22,808 nucleotides of DNA from an uncultured Terriglobus sp. (GCA_937859825.1 CALMAP010000283.1:1-22808), one strand, 5' to 3'; shown: positions 1 through 7,960, counted from the stretch's first letter. The notes: generated by a model from the letters alone, not told the origin. Program-made: numbers and translations.

Positions 1-26
1 ACATAAAGAAACGAGCGCAGCCGCAC

Positions 27-278
27 ATGCCTGACACCAGCAAGATTCTCGAAGAGCTTCAGCCCATCTTTCAGGACATTCTCGACCAGCCGGACCTGGT
101 CGTTACCCGCGAATCCAACGCGCAGACCGTGGAAGACTGGGACTCCCTCGCGCACATCAACCTGGTCACGGCAATCGAGAAGCACTTCAAAATCAAGTTC
201 GCGCTTGGCGAGTTGCAGGAGCTGAAGAACGTGGGCGAAATGTGCGATCTTATCCAGAAGAAGCTGGAGAAGGCGTGA
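27..278 (+). CDS. Acyl carrier protein (phosphopantetheine-binding)
   Basis: An 83-residue protein of normal acyl carrier protein length. It carries the attachment motif 'DWDSLAHINLV' with Ser40 as the expected 4'-phosphopantetheine site, and acidic helices on both sides. This is a free-standing cytoplasmic carrier that would hold a growing or finished acyl chain as a thioester. Its stop codon overlaps the GTG start of the MaoC-like hydratase by four bases, and an SDR reductase follows, so the three are almost certainly co-translated. The motif differs from housekeeping AcpP (usually 'DSLD'), which suggests a specialised pathway such as a polyketide-like product or acyl decoration of a glycan. 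No strong Shine-Dalgarno sequence is visible before the ATG. A TAA at 4-6 may be the end of an upstream gene, but the reading frame cannot be checked. Confidence 0.9.
   Translation: MPDTSKILEELQPIFQDILDQPDLVVTRESNAQTVEDWDSLAHINLVTAIEKHFKIKFALGELQELKNVGEMCDLIQKKLEKA
266..273 (+). promoter_or_regulatory. Ribosome binding site deciding the MaoC start
   Basis: GGAGAAGG lies within the last codons of the carrier gene, with GGAG five bases before GTG at 275. It supports that GTG over the in-frame ATG at 242 and indicates translational coupling. Confidence 0.6.
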
Positions 279-706
279 ACGAGTACGTCTGGCCCGACAT
301 CACGCTCGGGCTGAAGGCGGAGTTCGAGGCCAGCTTCACTCCTGCGATGATGCAGCACTACGCCGAACTCTCCGGCGATTTCAATCCGCTGCACGTGGAT
401 GCGGAGTACGCGCAGGGCCACGGGTTTGCCGGTCCGGTGGTCTTCGGGCTCATGGTGTCGTCACTGTACTCGCGGCTGGTAGGCATGTACCTACCGGGTA
501 AGTACGCCCTGCTGCAAGGCATCGACATCGACTTCAACACGCCTTCGTACGCGGACCAGGTGCTGAAGGTGAGCGGTGAGGTCTCGTATCTGAACGAGGC
601 CTATCGACGCTTCGAGATACGCGCCCGCATTCGCAATGTAGAAGGCAAAACGGCGTCGAAAGCTACGATTCGCGTCGGTTTTCATGGAGAGAACGTTGGC
701 AGCTAA
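275..706 (+). CDS. MaoC-like (R)-specific enoyl hydratase/dehydratase
   Basis: A hot-dog-fold hydratase/dehydratase of 143 residues. The (R)-hydratase signature 'SGDFNPLHVD' is at residues 33-42 with the catalytic pair Asp35 and His40, followed by 'GFAGPVVFGLM', typical of the MaoC family. It would interconvert 2-enoyl and (R)-3-hydroxyacyl thioesters, probably on the neighbouring carrier protein. An ATG at 242 is in frame, but it lies inside the carrier gene. GTG at 275 is preferred because it gives a GTGA overlap with the carrier stop and has GGAGAAGG at 266-273 just upstream. The C-terminus overlaps the following SDR gene. Known: MaoC proteins act on CoA or ACP thioesters. Inferred: the ACP partner. 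Confidence 0.88.
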   Translation: MNEYVWPDITLGLKAEFEASFTPAMMQHYAELSGDFNPLHVDAEYAQGHGFAGPVVFGLMVSSLYSRLVGMYLPGKYALLQGIDIDFNTPSYADQVLKVSGEVSYLNEAYRRFEIRARIRNVEGKTASKATIRVGFHGENVGS

Positions 707-1448
707 CGAGAACCGCGAACTGGTTCTAATCACAGGGGCATCCTCCGACCTTGGGCAGGATCTGGCACGCAGTCTGCTGCGCGCATCTACCGAGGCGCAC
801 ATCCTGGCACACTCCTTCCAGGGTGGCTCGCGAATCGATGCGCTTGCGTCGGAGTTCCCCGGCAGGGTAATCGCCTTGAAGGCGGACCTCACCTCGCGTG
901 ACGATGCCGCTGCTCTGGCCCGCACCATCCTCGCGGAGCATGGCGTTCCGTCGGCGTTTGTTCACTTGCCCGCACTGCGGCTAAAGCTGGAACGCTTTAC
1001 CAAATTCGACTGGGACTTCTTTGAGCGTGACCTGAACATCCAGGTGGGCTCAGCCATTGCGATGCTGCAGGTGCTGATGCCGAAGATGGTCAAGCTGCCA
1101 CGTGGCCGCGTGGTCTTCATGCTGACCAGCGCAGTACATGGGGTGCCTCCGAAGTTTTCTTCGGGCTACACCATTGCCAAATATGCAGAACTAGGCCTGA
1201 TGCGCGCTCTTGCTGCCGAGTACGCAACCAGCCCGGTGCGGGTGAACGCGGTTTCACCAAGCATGGTAGAGACGCAGTTTCTTTCGGAGATGAATGAGCT
1301 TGCCGTGCAGGGTGCGGCTTCCAGCAATCCGTTGGGCCGCAATGCCACGCCGGCGGATGTTACGGGCGCGATCCAGTTTCTGCTATCGCCTGCGGCGGAC
1401 TACATCTCTGGAACAGTGTTGCCGATCGCTGCCGGAACCGTCGCATAG
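684..1448 (+). CDS. SDR-family oxidoreductase (FabG-like)
   Basis: A classical-length short-chain dehydrogenase/reductase of 254 residues. Catalytic Ser149 ('MLTSA'), Tyr162 and Lys166 ('GYTIAKY') are all present, and 'RVNAVSPSMVET' is the usual SDR segment after the active site. The nucleotide-binding loop reads 'TGASSDLG' (17-24), so Asp22 replaces the second glycine of TGxxxGxG. The usual 'NNAG' is replaced by 'HLPA' (94-97). The likely role is NAD(P)H-dependent reduction of a 3-oxoacyl thioester on the upstream carrier, paired with the MaoC hydratase. The gene overlaps the hydratase by 23 bp from ATG 684. TTG at 696 is an alternative start with GGAGAG before it, giving 250 residues. It converges on the diguanylate cyclase gene with a 9-bp gap and no visible terminator. 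Confidence 0.87.
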   Translation: MERTLAANENRELVLITGASSDLGQDLARSLLRASTEAHILAHSFQGGSRIDALASEFPGRVIALKADLTSRDDAAALARTILAEHGVPSAFVHLPALRLKLERFTKFDWDFFERDLNIQVGSAIAMLQVLMPKMVKLPRGRVVFMLTSAVHGVPPKFSSGYTIAKYAELGLMRALAAEYATSPVRVNAVSPSMVETQFLSEMNELAVQGAASSNPLGRNATPADVTGAIQFLLSPAADYISGTVLPIAAGTVA

Positions 1449-1457
1449 ACGAAGGTC

Positions 1458-3386
1458 TTATGCAAACACCAGGTGGTGTTGACGTTTCTGCTCGTACATA
1501 AGGCCATCCGCGCGTGAAAGCAGGTCCTCAATGGACAGGTGTGCCATGGAACGTTCGCATTGCAGCGCTCCGATACTCCACTCGATCTCAAACGCGTGGG
1601 CGCCTGCGTCGTTGAGGTTTCTTCGCGCTTTCTCCAGCCGTTCTCGAACGGCGGCTTCGGGACTGTCGATCGCGACGATCGCAAATTCATCACCGCCTAG
1701 CCTGCCGATCACGTCCGTCTTGCGGAAGCAGTCCTTCAGCAAAGAAGCCACGGTCTGCAATGCCTGGTCGCCCTGTTTGTGGCCGAAGGTGTCGTTAACC
1801 TCCTTAAAGCGGTCCAGATCGACGAAATAGACATGCATCTGCTGACTGCGGCGTTTCGCGTCAAGCCATTTTTCGTGCGCCAGCAGAAGGAAGCCGCGGC
1901 GGTTGTACAGGCCTGTGAGCGGGTCCATGGCGATCAGGTCGTGCAGGCGGGACTGCCTGCGCGTGAATGCGATCCACGCAAGCATCGACAGGATAAGCAC
2001 CAACAGCAGCACAACCATCCAGAGCGCATTGCCTGCGTTCCACCAGGGTGCACCGCGGATGACCCGCACATCGGAGGCGGAACGCAGCAGAACTTCAGCG
2101 GAGCGGGCCTCGTGCGACTCGTCCGCGATGGCGACGCAGATTCCTGTAACTTCCAGTTCGCTGCCAATCTTGAGAGAGGCGTTCCCTCTAACAGCATGCG
2201 GCAGTTTTACGGAGAAGACGTCCGCGTCCCCGCGCAGCAGCAGCAGGTCCTGCGAGGTGCCGGGCACCTCTTGCAACAGTTTGCCGCGTACGCGCACGAG
2301 CAGGCCGTCGTAAGGGGCGTACGTGAAGCCGTCTGCCGCGGTAATCAACGTGGAGGAGGGTACCGTGACTGGGTTGATTGCCACAGTATTCGGCAGCATT
2401 TGATAGATGGCGTTGACCACTCTCGGAGAGTAGGAGGACGTGTGCGGGTATCCGGCAACCAGCAGGTTCATTCCTACGTTGACAAGAGTCTGCTGCTGTG
2501 TTTCGACGAACACAGCCTGGGTGCCGTTCTGAAGATAAAAGCCGTTTCCCGGAACCACATAGGTGGCCGTGCCCTGCAACGTGACGCGCCGGGTCGGTGC
2601 TCTATCCGCGCTGAAGCGAAGCAGGTCTGAGATGGAGGTGAGTTTTCCTCCGAAGGGATTTTGGGGCGCGGCGCGCTCGATGCGGATACTATCTGCGGTG
2701 TCCACAAAAAGGCGTGGCCCGATAAATTGCCGCTGCGTGTTGAAGACCGAGCCGCAAACTCCCTCCACTCTCACCAGGGCGCCGTTTAACCGTGTGATCA
2801 CTTCCGGCGTGTAGTGCAGCAGGCGCACGGTAAGCAAGGACCCGTGTCCAATGTCGAGTGCGAGGACGAGAAAATTGCGGCCAAACAGTTCTTTCACCTC
2901 TGCCGATTCCACCGTGCCTCGAACGGCAACCCACTGGCTGTCCTGCTTGCCATCTGCAAAGTCCGATGACGTGAACAGATGGCTAGCGCGCGGCAGGGGC
3001 GCGTGTCCGGTGATCCTGACCCGATGCGAAATGACCACGGGTGCGAATTTGCCGTCATTGGTGATGCCGTCAATTTCAACGGTGTCACCGGCGTGCAGTT
3101 CCGGCAGCGTGTCGTCGCGATCGATGGAGATACCGGCAGTGTGATCTGTGAAGAAAAAGGAGTTCTTCCAACCGGAGAGCACTGCCACCGCGCCCGTCAA
3201 ATGGACGGGATGCCCTGCTTTTGCCTCCAGTTGGGGCAGGGTGCGCACCTGTACCACCGTACGAAGTGGAGCAGCGGCATGGGTCTGGCCCTTGGCATTC
3301 TGGCAGAAAGCCGCTGTCGCAATCGCAACGAGCAGGCTGGCGCTCCGCAAAAGACGATTTCGTTTGTACGTGCACATCCGCAACAC
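1458..3386 (-). CDS. Membrane GGDEF diguanylate cyclase with periplasmic beta-rich sensor
   Basis: A 642-residue signalling protein. Domain order: signal or anchor segment (about 12-33), a long exported region (about 40-445), one transmembrane helix (about 451-474), then a cytoplasmic GGDEF domain starting at 'DPLTGLYNRRGF' (488-499). The active site GGDEF is intact at 564-568. An 'RKTD' inhibitory I-site (555-558) sits exactly five residues before it, so the protein should make cyclic di-GMP and be product-inhibited. The exported region contains about four repeated beta-strand units, each with a pattern like 'V.V.G.V' followed by 'F.L.D' ('WVAVRGTVES', 'RVTLQGTATYV', 'LLVRVRGKLL'). These look like OB-folds; the assignment is by eye. 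GTG at 3386 is chosen because GAGG lies seven bases upstream; ATG at 3377 is the alternative. It is separated from the pectinesterase gene by 159 bp and may have its own promoter. Confidence 0.92.
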   Translation of the reverse strand: MLRMCTYKRNRLLRSASLLVAIATAAFCQNAKGQTHAAAPLRTVVQVRTLPQLEAKAGHPVHLTGAVAVLSGWKNSFFFTDHTAGISIDRDDTLPELHAGDTVEIDGITNDGKFAPVVISHRVRITGHAPLPRASHLFTSSDFADGKQDSQWVAVRGTVESAEVKELFGRNFLVLALDIGHGSLLTVRLLHYTPEVITRLNGALVRVEGVCGSVFNTQRQFIGPRLFVDTADSIRIERAAPQNPFGGKLTSISDLLRFSADRAPTRRVTLQGTATYVVPGNGFYLQNGTQAVFVETQQQTLVNVGMNLLVAGYPHTSSYSPRVVNAIYQMLPNTVAINPVTVPSSTLITAADGFTYAPYDGLLVRVRGKLLQEVPGTSQDLLLLRGDADVFSVKLPHAVRGNASLKIGSELEVTGICVAIADESHEARSAEVLLRSASDVRVIRGAPWWNAGNALWMVVLLLVLILSMLAWIAFTRRQSRLHDLIAMDPLTGLYNRRGFLLLAHEKWLDAKRRSQQMHVYFVDLDRFKEVNDTFGHKQGDQALQTVASLLKDCFRKTDVIGRLGGDEFAIVAIDSPEAAVRERLEKARRNLNDAGAHAFEIEWSIGALQCERSMAHLSIEDLLSRADGLMYEQKRQHHLVFA

Positions 3387-3393
3387 GGGCCAA

Positions 3394-3397
3394 CCTC
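3394..3397 (-). promoter_or_regulatory. Ribosome binding site supporting the GTG start of the GGDEF gene
   Basis: GAGG on the minus strand, seven bases before GTG at 3386. It is better placed for this start than for the in-frame ATG at 3377. Confidence 0.45.
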
Positions 3398-3545
3398 AAT
3401 GCGCGGCGGCACAACGATGCAGCAAGCCCCGGCTTTCCCGCTTATCGGCAAAAGCGTTGTCCGCTTGAAGAGAGAAGCATCCAAGCCGACGGAAGTTGCG
3501 ACCGCCACGTTGAAGTGCCAAATTCGCTCCAGAGGCCTTTCCCGC

Positions 3546-4589
3546 CTATGGGAGTTTTGCGGCCTGTTGTTCCGCATCCCATTGGTCTGTGCCTCCAAGA
3601 AAGGTAGCCGTCCGAAACGGACGTATCTCGGGCTGCGTTAACCGGTGCGACCAGGGGACGCGCTGCGTCACTTCCGCGCCGGGGCCGCTGCTGCCGGATT
3701 CCGCGTAGAACACCCTGCTCAGGTCAGGAGCGTTCGATTTCCATTCCGCCCAACCCGCAGGCGCCAGCCCGTGGGGAAGTGTGGAGTCGAGGAAAACTAC
3801 GCGCGAGTACGCGCGCCAGGGTCGCCCAAGGAAGAAGGGCTTGCCGTTTAGCCCGTCTGCGGTGACTGTCGTGTGCGAGAAGACATAGCCAGTCGTTTGT
3901 GTTGCGGACGTGCGCGACTGCGCCGTAAGGTAGCCGGGCCGGATGATGTGCAGCGTGCAGCGTTCAAAGACCGCGGTGGCATTGCCGAAGATAAAGTCCA
4001 CACCGCCTTCGATGAAGGTGTTCAGGTAGAACTGACGGCCCATGTTGGCGAAGAGCGTGTCCTGATCGCCGATCAGGCGGCAGTGCTTGAAGATGGCACG
4101 GTCGCTGTTGACCGAAACAGCCACGGCCTGTCCCACGGGACCGGCGGAGTTTTCCACGGTCAGGTTGTCCGCCTGAAAGTCGTCGCCGTACACATCCACC
4201 GTAGCGGTGAAGAAGGTGCCCCCTGCTGTCTTCGCGCTCTGGGCGGCGGTGATGGTCACCTCTGCCGCGTCCTTACCCATGCCGAGCAGGGTAGTGCGTG
4301 GCCGCAGCCGCGAAATCCATACCCGCTCGCGGTAAGTGCCGGGAGCGATGTGCAGATACAGCCGTCCGTTTGGGCCGGGCTCGGGGGCGTGGTCCATCGC
4401 CATCTGCACGGTCGGGAAGTCGTCAGTGCTGCTGGTGGTGCCCTTTGAATCCGGCGAGACGCGAACGTGAATATCCTGAGCCATGCAGACCGCGGCAACG
4501 CACAGGAGGCAAAGGCTGGCCAGGCACATTGGCCTGAGAACGCGGCGCAAGCGAGAAACGATGTGGAACATGTTCTTATCGTCTCTCAT
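3546..4589 (-). CDS. Secreted pectinesterase (carbohydrate esterase family 8)
   Basis: Pectin methylesterase, 347 residues, with an N-terminal signal peptide (hydrophobic about 20-36, cleavage near 'CMA|QD'). All five family motifs are present in order: 'GTYRE' (84-88), 'GQAVA' with Gln154, 'GDQDTL' with Gln176 and general acid Asp177, 'VDFIFG' with nucleophile Asp198, and 'LGRPW' with Arg256 and Trp258. The enzyme removes methyl esters from homogalacturonan outside the cytoplasm, which opens it to lyases and hydrolases. None of those is in the window. Its ATG overlaps the stop of the ribokinase-like gene (ATGA, four bases), so translation is coupled to a cytoplasmic sugar kinase. ATG at 4571 is a possible shorter start. 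The catalytic set looks complete, so activity is expected. Confidence 0.95.
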   Translation of the reverse strand: MRDDKNMFHIVSRLRRVLRPMCLASLCLLCVAAVCMAQDIHVRVSPDSKGTTSSTDDFPTVQMAMDHAPEPGPNGRLYLHIAPGTYRERVWISRLRPRTTLLGMGKDAAEVTITAAQSAKTAGGTFFTATVDVYGDDFQADNLTVENSAGPVGQAVAVSVNSDRAIFKHCRLIGDQDTLFANMGRQFYLNTFIEGGVDFIFGNATAVFERCTLHIIRPGYLTAQSRTSATQTTGYVFSHTTVTADGLNGKPFFLGRPWRAYSRVVFLDSTLPHGLAPAGWAEWKSNAPDLSRVFYAESGSSGPGAEVTQRVPWSHRLTQPEIRPFRTATFLGGTDQWDAEQQAAKLP

Positions 4590-5521
4590 CCTGTCGCAAG
4601 CAGGCTCTCTGCCTCGGCCCGCGCCGGCAGGGAGGTTTGCGCGCCTCTCCGCGTGACTGACACTGCCGCCACTGCCGCCGCGAAGCGCGCCGCTTCTGCG
4701 GGTGGCTTGCCCTCAGCCAATGCCCAGGCGAAGCCCCCGTTGAAAGCGTCTCCCGCTGCGGTGGTGTCGACTGCATCGACGCGGAACGCCGGGAGAAAGG
4801 ATTCGTCAATGTCACGCCCGGCGAGAAAGACGCCCTGCTCTCCCATCTTCAGCGCGACATTGCGAACGCCGGTTTTAAGAAGCTGTTCAGCCGCCGCGGA
4901 AGCGTTCTGCCTTGTGAGCGACACCCCATCAAGCCTGGTGCCGCGCAGCAGCGTGACGCACTCCGTTTCATTGGGCGTGAGCCATGTGGTGTTTTGCAGC
5001 AGCTCTTGCGGTAACTGCCGGGCAGGTGCGGGATCCAGCATGAATGGCACGCCAAGCCGCCGCGCAACACGCGATACGTGCAGCACCGTATCCAGCGGCG
5101 TTTCCAGTTGCGCGAGGAAGATCGCCGCACCCGCAAGGACTTCCGCCGCTGCATCTACGTCTGCGGGCTGGAGTCTGTCGTTCGCACCTGCGACGACCAC
5201 AATGGAGTTGGTGCCCGCATCGTCCACAAGAATGGTCGCGCAGCCGCATGGGCCAGGACTTGCTCGAACCCATTGCGTGTTCACGCCTGCGATTTCGAGA
5301 CTGGTTCGCAGAGGTGCTGCGAAAGCATCCCTACCGAGTTGTGCGATCAGGGCCACGTTGCCGCCCAGTCTTGCGGCGGCGACAGCCTGATTGGCGCCCT
5401 TGCCACCCGGCACCATCGCAAAGCTCGTACCGTGTACCGTCTCGCCACCGGTGGGCATGCGCTTCACCGTCGTGACCATGTCCATGTTGATGCTGCCGAC
5501 TACCACGATGCGTTGTGCCAT
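4586..5521 (-). CDS. rbsK: PfkB-family ribokinase-like sugar kinase
   Basis: A 311-residue PfkB-family kinase. The first signature, 'GGKGANQAVAAARLG' (39-53), and the second, 'DTTAAGDAFNGGFA' (252-265) with catalytic base Asp258, are both complete. 'GSINMD' near the N-terminus and 'RRGAQTSLP' near the C-terminus match ribokinases more than fructokinases or adenosine kinases. The expected reaction is ATP-dependent phosphorylation of D-ribose or a related sugar in the cytoplasm. ATG at 5521 is chosen because GGAG lies just upstream (5526-5529, minus strand); an in-frame GTG at 5533 would add four residues. It follows the ABC permease by 12 bp and overlaps the pectinesterase start. No other ribose genes are in view, so the real substrate is open; the symbol rests on motif similarity only. 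Confidence 0.88.
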   Translation of the reverse strand: MAQRIVVVGSINMDMVTTVKRMPTGGETVHGTSFAMVPGGKGANQAVAAARLGGNVALIAQLGRDAFAAPLRTSLEIAGVNTQWVRASPGPCGCATILVDDAGTNSIVVVAGANDRLQPADVDAAAEVLAGAAIFLAQLETPLDTVLHVSRVARRLGVPFMLDPAPARQLPQELLQNTTWLTPNETECVTLLRGTRLDGVSLTRQNASAAAEQLLKTGVRNVALKMGEQGVFLAGRDIDESFLPAFRVDAVDTTAAGDAFNGGFAWALAEGKPPAEAARFAAAVAAVSVTRRGAQTSLPARAEAESLLATG

Positions 5522-5533
5522 GTGTCTCCGCAC

Positions 5534-6787
5534 TTAGGTTACGTGCAGGCCATCCTGAATCGAGTTCCGATACGCACGCCAGGCGGGTACGAACCCCAGC
5601 AATGCCGCGGCAGCGACCGCGCTGAGGGCATACCCCACAATCCGGTGCGAGGGCCCGGTGACTGCCAGCGGCAATCCTGTCCATGTCTCGATTCGGGTGT
5701 GCAGCGTGATGAGCAGGCCGTAGAGAACGCCAAGTCCGATCAGCGTTCCTGCGAGGGCGATCAGCGCCGCCTCAGCTACGAAGAGCGAAAAGACCTGCCA
5801 GGAGTGCAAGCCGACAGCGCGCAGTACCGACACCTCACGCCGACGCTCGTTCAGCGTGGTGTACAGCGCGGCGAGCATCGAGAGCAGGCCCACAACGAGC
5901 ACGGCTGCCGAGACGAACGAGAGCGCAGCGTCGGCGTAGTCGAGCAGCACCCAAAGCTCCTGCAGCGTATACGCCGGAATGATGGCGGTGAGCGCTTCCG
6001 GCTTGTAGGTATTGATCTCGCGCTGCAGGTAGAGCGTGCTAATGCGCGATCGCGAGCCGAGCAGAAACGCCGAGAGGGTGTTCACGTGCAGCTTCGCAGG
6101 ATCCAGCGGCGGCAGCATATCTCCAATGGCTGGCGGCGTGCCGTCGGACCAGCCGTAGTGCATCGCCTCTTCGCCCAGCAGCGTGATATAGACCGCGTTG
6201 TCGATAGGGGTACCTGTGCGCTGCAGGATGCCGGTCACGGTGAACGGCGTGGCGGAGTGGTTCAGGATCGAGTGTTCTTCCACGCCGTGTGCTAATGTGA
6301 TCTGCTGCCCAGGTTGAAGGTGTAACTGCTTCGCTACGACCGCGCCCACGGCTGTGTCGAACATGCCCTGCGGCTCACGACCGCTTTCAAAGGCGAGGTG
6401 TTGATTGCCGCGGTACTGGTAATGCGCGTAGAGGTTCGCGTCCGTGGCGATTACGCGATAGCCGTGAAACGAATCGCCCATCGTGATGGGGATCGTCCAG
6501 CCAACCGCGGGGTGGTGCGCGAAGTGCTGATACGACTGCCAGCTCACATTGTCTTTGCTGTTGCCCACGTGAAAGATCGTCGAAAGCAGCAGCGGCAGAT
6601 CGCCGCCACGCGCGCCCACAATCAGGTCGGTGTGCGAGACCGTTCCTGCAAAACCTGCCCGCGCTCCGCTGCGAAGCGCATCCACGGCTGCAAGCAGAAA
6701 GATGGAAAGCGCAATCGAAAACACAGTGAGTCCCGTGCTCAATGCACGCGACCTGAGCGAAGCGAAGGCGAGCCGAAGCAACATCAT
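5534..6787 (-). CDS. FtsX/MacB-type ABC transporter permease
   Basis: A 417-residue permease of the FtsX-like class. TM1 is at about residues 17-36, followed by a large periplasmic domain (about 40-285), then three C-terminal transmembrane helices preceded by the cytoplasmic 'NERRREVSVLRAVG' coupling segment typical of this class. The periplasmic part contains 'IPITMGDSFHGYRV' and several histidines ('HFAHHP', 'YAHYQYRGNQH'). From memory, permeases genetically linked to DUF3299 proteins carry a similar 'GDS.RG.RV' segment. It starts within the stop of the ATPase gene (ATGATG overlapping TGA) and therefore pairs with it. Such transporters often drive envelope processes rather than import. The link to DUF3299 resembles the zinc-related Zrg system of Vibrio, but that is inference only. 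Confidence 0.88.
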   Translation of the reverse strand: MMLLRLAFASLRSRALSTGLTVFSIALSIFLLAAVDALRSGARAGFAGTVSHTDLIVGARGGDLPLLLSTIFHVGNSKDNVSWQSYQHFAHHPAVGWTIPITMGDSFHGYRVIATDANLYAHYQYRGNQHLAFESGREPQGMFDTAVGAVVAKQLHLQPGQQITLAHGVEEHSILNHSATPFTVTGILQRTGTPIDNAVYITLLGEEAMHYGWSDGTPPAIGDMLPPLDPAKLHVNTLSAFLLGSRSRISTLYLQREINTYKPEALTAIIPAYTLQELWVLLDYADAALSFVSAAVLVVGLLSMLAALYTTLNERRREVSVLRAVGLHSWQVFSLFVAEAALIALAGTLIGLGVLYGLLITLHTRIETWTGLPLAVTGPSHRIVGYALSAVAAAALLGFVPAWRAYRNSIQDGLHVT

Positions 6788-7533
6788 GCAGCATCTTCTC
6801 GTGAAGATGCACTGGAGGCGAGGTTCAGCTCCGGCAGGCTTAGACTGCGGCCGAAGTGACGTGCCAGGGATCCGTCGTGCGAGACGAAGAGAAGCGTCGC
6901 ACGTTGGCTATCTGAAGCTGTCTCATGCAGCAGTTCCTGCAGCAACTCTAGAAAGCGGTCGCGGCGGTTTGTATCCAGTGAGCTCGTCGGTTCGTCTGCA
7001 ATCAGCAGAGGGGGCGAACCGATCAGCGCGCGTGCAATGGCAACACGCTGCTGCTGACCCGTGGAAAGCCGCGCGACGCGATGGTTCAGATGTGCGTGGA
7101 TGTCCAGACGCCGGGCCAGCCTCTCCACTTCTTCCGGGAGCGTCGCCGCGCGGATACGTTCGCGTCGCTCCCGGTGCAGTTGGCAGGGAAGGGCAATGTT
7201 GTCCGACACGGAGAGATACGGAATCAGGTTGAATCCCTGAAAGATGTAGCCCATGCTGGCGCCGCGCAGGCGGTCGCGTGCTGCGGCACCCGTCCTGTCG
7301 AGGTCTTGCCCCAGCACATGTACCTTTCCGAGGGTCGGCTGAAGCACACCGGCGATCAGGGACAGCAGCGTGGTCTTTCCGCTGCCGGATGGACCATGCA
7401 CAAAGACGCTCTCGCCGCGCGCCACCTGCATCTGCTCGATCTGGAGCACGGGCATGCCCTTGCCGTAGGCGAAGGTCACGTCCTCAAGGTGCAGGGCAGA
7501 TGGCGAGGCGCTTTGCTCAGGTGGTTCCATCAT
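6784..7533 (-). CDS. ABC transporter ATP-binding protein (LolD/MacB-like)
   Basis: A 249-residue ATPase with every motif in place: Walker A 'GPSGSGKT' (47-54), Q-loop 'FQGFNL' (Gln99), signature 'LSTGQQQR' (156-163, Thr for the usual Gly), Walker B 'LLIADE' (176-181) and H-loop 'VSHD' (His219). It powers the FtsX-type permease encoded next, from the cytoplasmic side of the inner membrane. The open frame extends upstream to 7722, but that part overlaps the DUF3299 gene and is Arg-rich with no ABC similarity. The start is therefore placed at ATG 7533, or 7530, where ATGATG overlaps the DUF3299 stop. The same ATGATG/TGA junction recurs at the next gene boundary. Confidence 0.93.
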   Translation of the reverse strand: MMEPPEQSASPSALHLEDVTFAYGKGMPVLQIEQMQVARGESVFVHGPSGSGKTTLLSLIAGVLQPTLGKVHVLGQDLDRTGAAARDRLRGASMGYIFQGFNLIPYLSVSDNIALPCQLHRERRERIRAATLPEEVERLARRLDIHAHLNHRVARLSTGQQQRVAIARALIGSPPLLIADEPTSSLDTNRRDRFLELLQELLHETASDSQRATLLFVSHDGSLARHFGRSLSLPELNLASSASSREDAA

Positions 7534-7949
7534 TGCGCATAGGGCTTCACGGAGTCGCCATCCATCTCGAAAGAGACGTCGCCGTACGGGCTCTGTACCG
7601 TGCTCACGTGCAACTGTCCTGCGACGACGATCGGTTCCGTGAAGCTCATCTTTGCCTTGTGGCCTCCGCGCAGCTTCACGTACACCATCTGGTTCGGTGG
7701 CGGTGGTGGCACGTGAATGCATGCACCCGCGAAAGGCACGAGCAGGAACTCCGTGACCTGGTCGGCGTCGTCTTCCAGCGGCACCATGAAGCCGGGTATC
7801 GCTACGGTCTTGCGGTCAAGATCACGAGCGGCCGAGGGCTTGCTGACGGAGGTGAGCGTTTTCCGCGTGGACCACGTGCCCGGCTGCGGCGAAGGTGGTG
7901 CAGCGACCGCAACCAGCGCAACCGCACCGAATAAGAGAAGCCGTTTCAT
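7530..7949 (-). CDS. DUF3299-family exported protein linked to an ABC transporter
   Basis: A 139-residue protein with a short signal peptide (residues 1-18, 'RLLLFGAVALVAVAA'). It is recognised as DUF3299-like by 'VAIPGFMVPLE' (49-59) and by 'FAGACIHVPPPPPNQMVYV' (73-91), which contains a lone Cys-His pair and a proline run. The family is of unknown biochemical function and is repeatedly found with an ABC ATPase and FtsX-type permease, as here. In Vibrio a similar set is reported as Zur-regulated, but no Zur-like operator was recognised upstream here. The start is set at ATG 7949 by GGGAGG five bases upstream; an in-frame start at 7982 would only lengthen the N-terminus before the signal peptide. 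It is the first gene of the five-gene run. Confidence 0.85.
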   Translation of the reverse strand: MKRLLLFGAVALVAVAAPPSPQPGTWSTRKTLTSVSKPSAARDLDRKTVAIPGFMVPLEDDADQVTEFLLVPFAGACIHVPPPPPNQMVYVKLRGGHKAKMSFTEPIVVAGQLHVSTVQSPYGDVSFEMDGDSVKPYAQ

Positions 7950-7954
7950 CCCGT

Positions 7955-7960
7955 CCTCCC
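7955..7960 (-). promoter_or_regulatory. Strong ribosome binding site for the DUF3299 gene
   Basis: GGGAGG on the minus strand, five bases from ATG 7949. It fixes the start codon and marks the first gene of the run. Confidence 0.7.

Noticed and set aside
1449..1457. Expected terminator between the convergent SDR and GGDEF genes
   Set aside because: The gap is only 9 bp and no stem with a T tract was found on either strand.
5078..6295. 405-codon plus-strand open frame
   Set aside because: It lies antisense to the ribokinase and permease genes, which have clear motifs. Its composition is Arg/His/Val-rich with no recognisable domain, as expected for an opposite-strand shadow in GC-rich DNA.
7534..7722. 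N-terminal extension of the ABC ATPase to 7722
   Set aside because: It overlaps the DUF3299 gene, is Arg-rich and unlike ABC proteins. The ATGATG/TGA junction gives a natural start.
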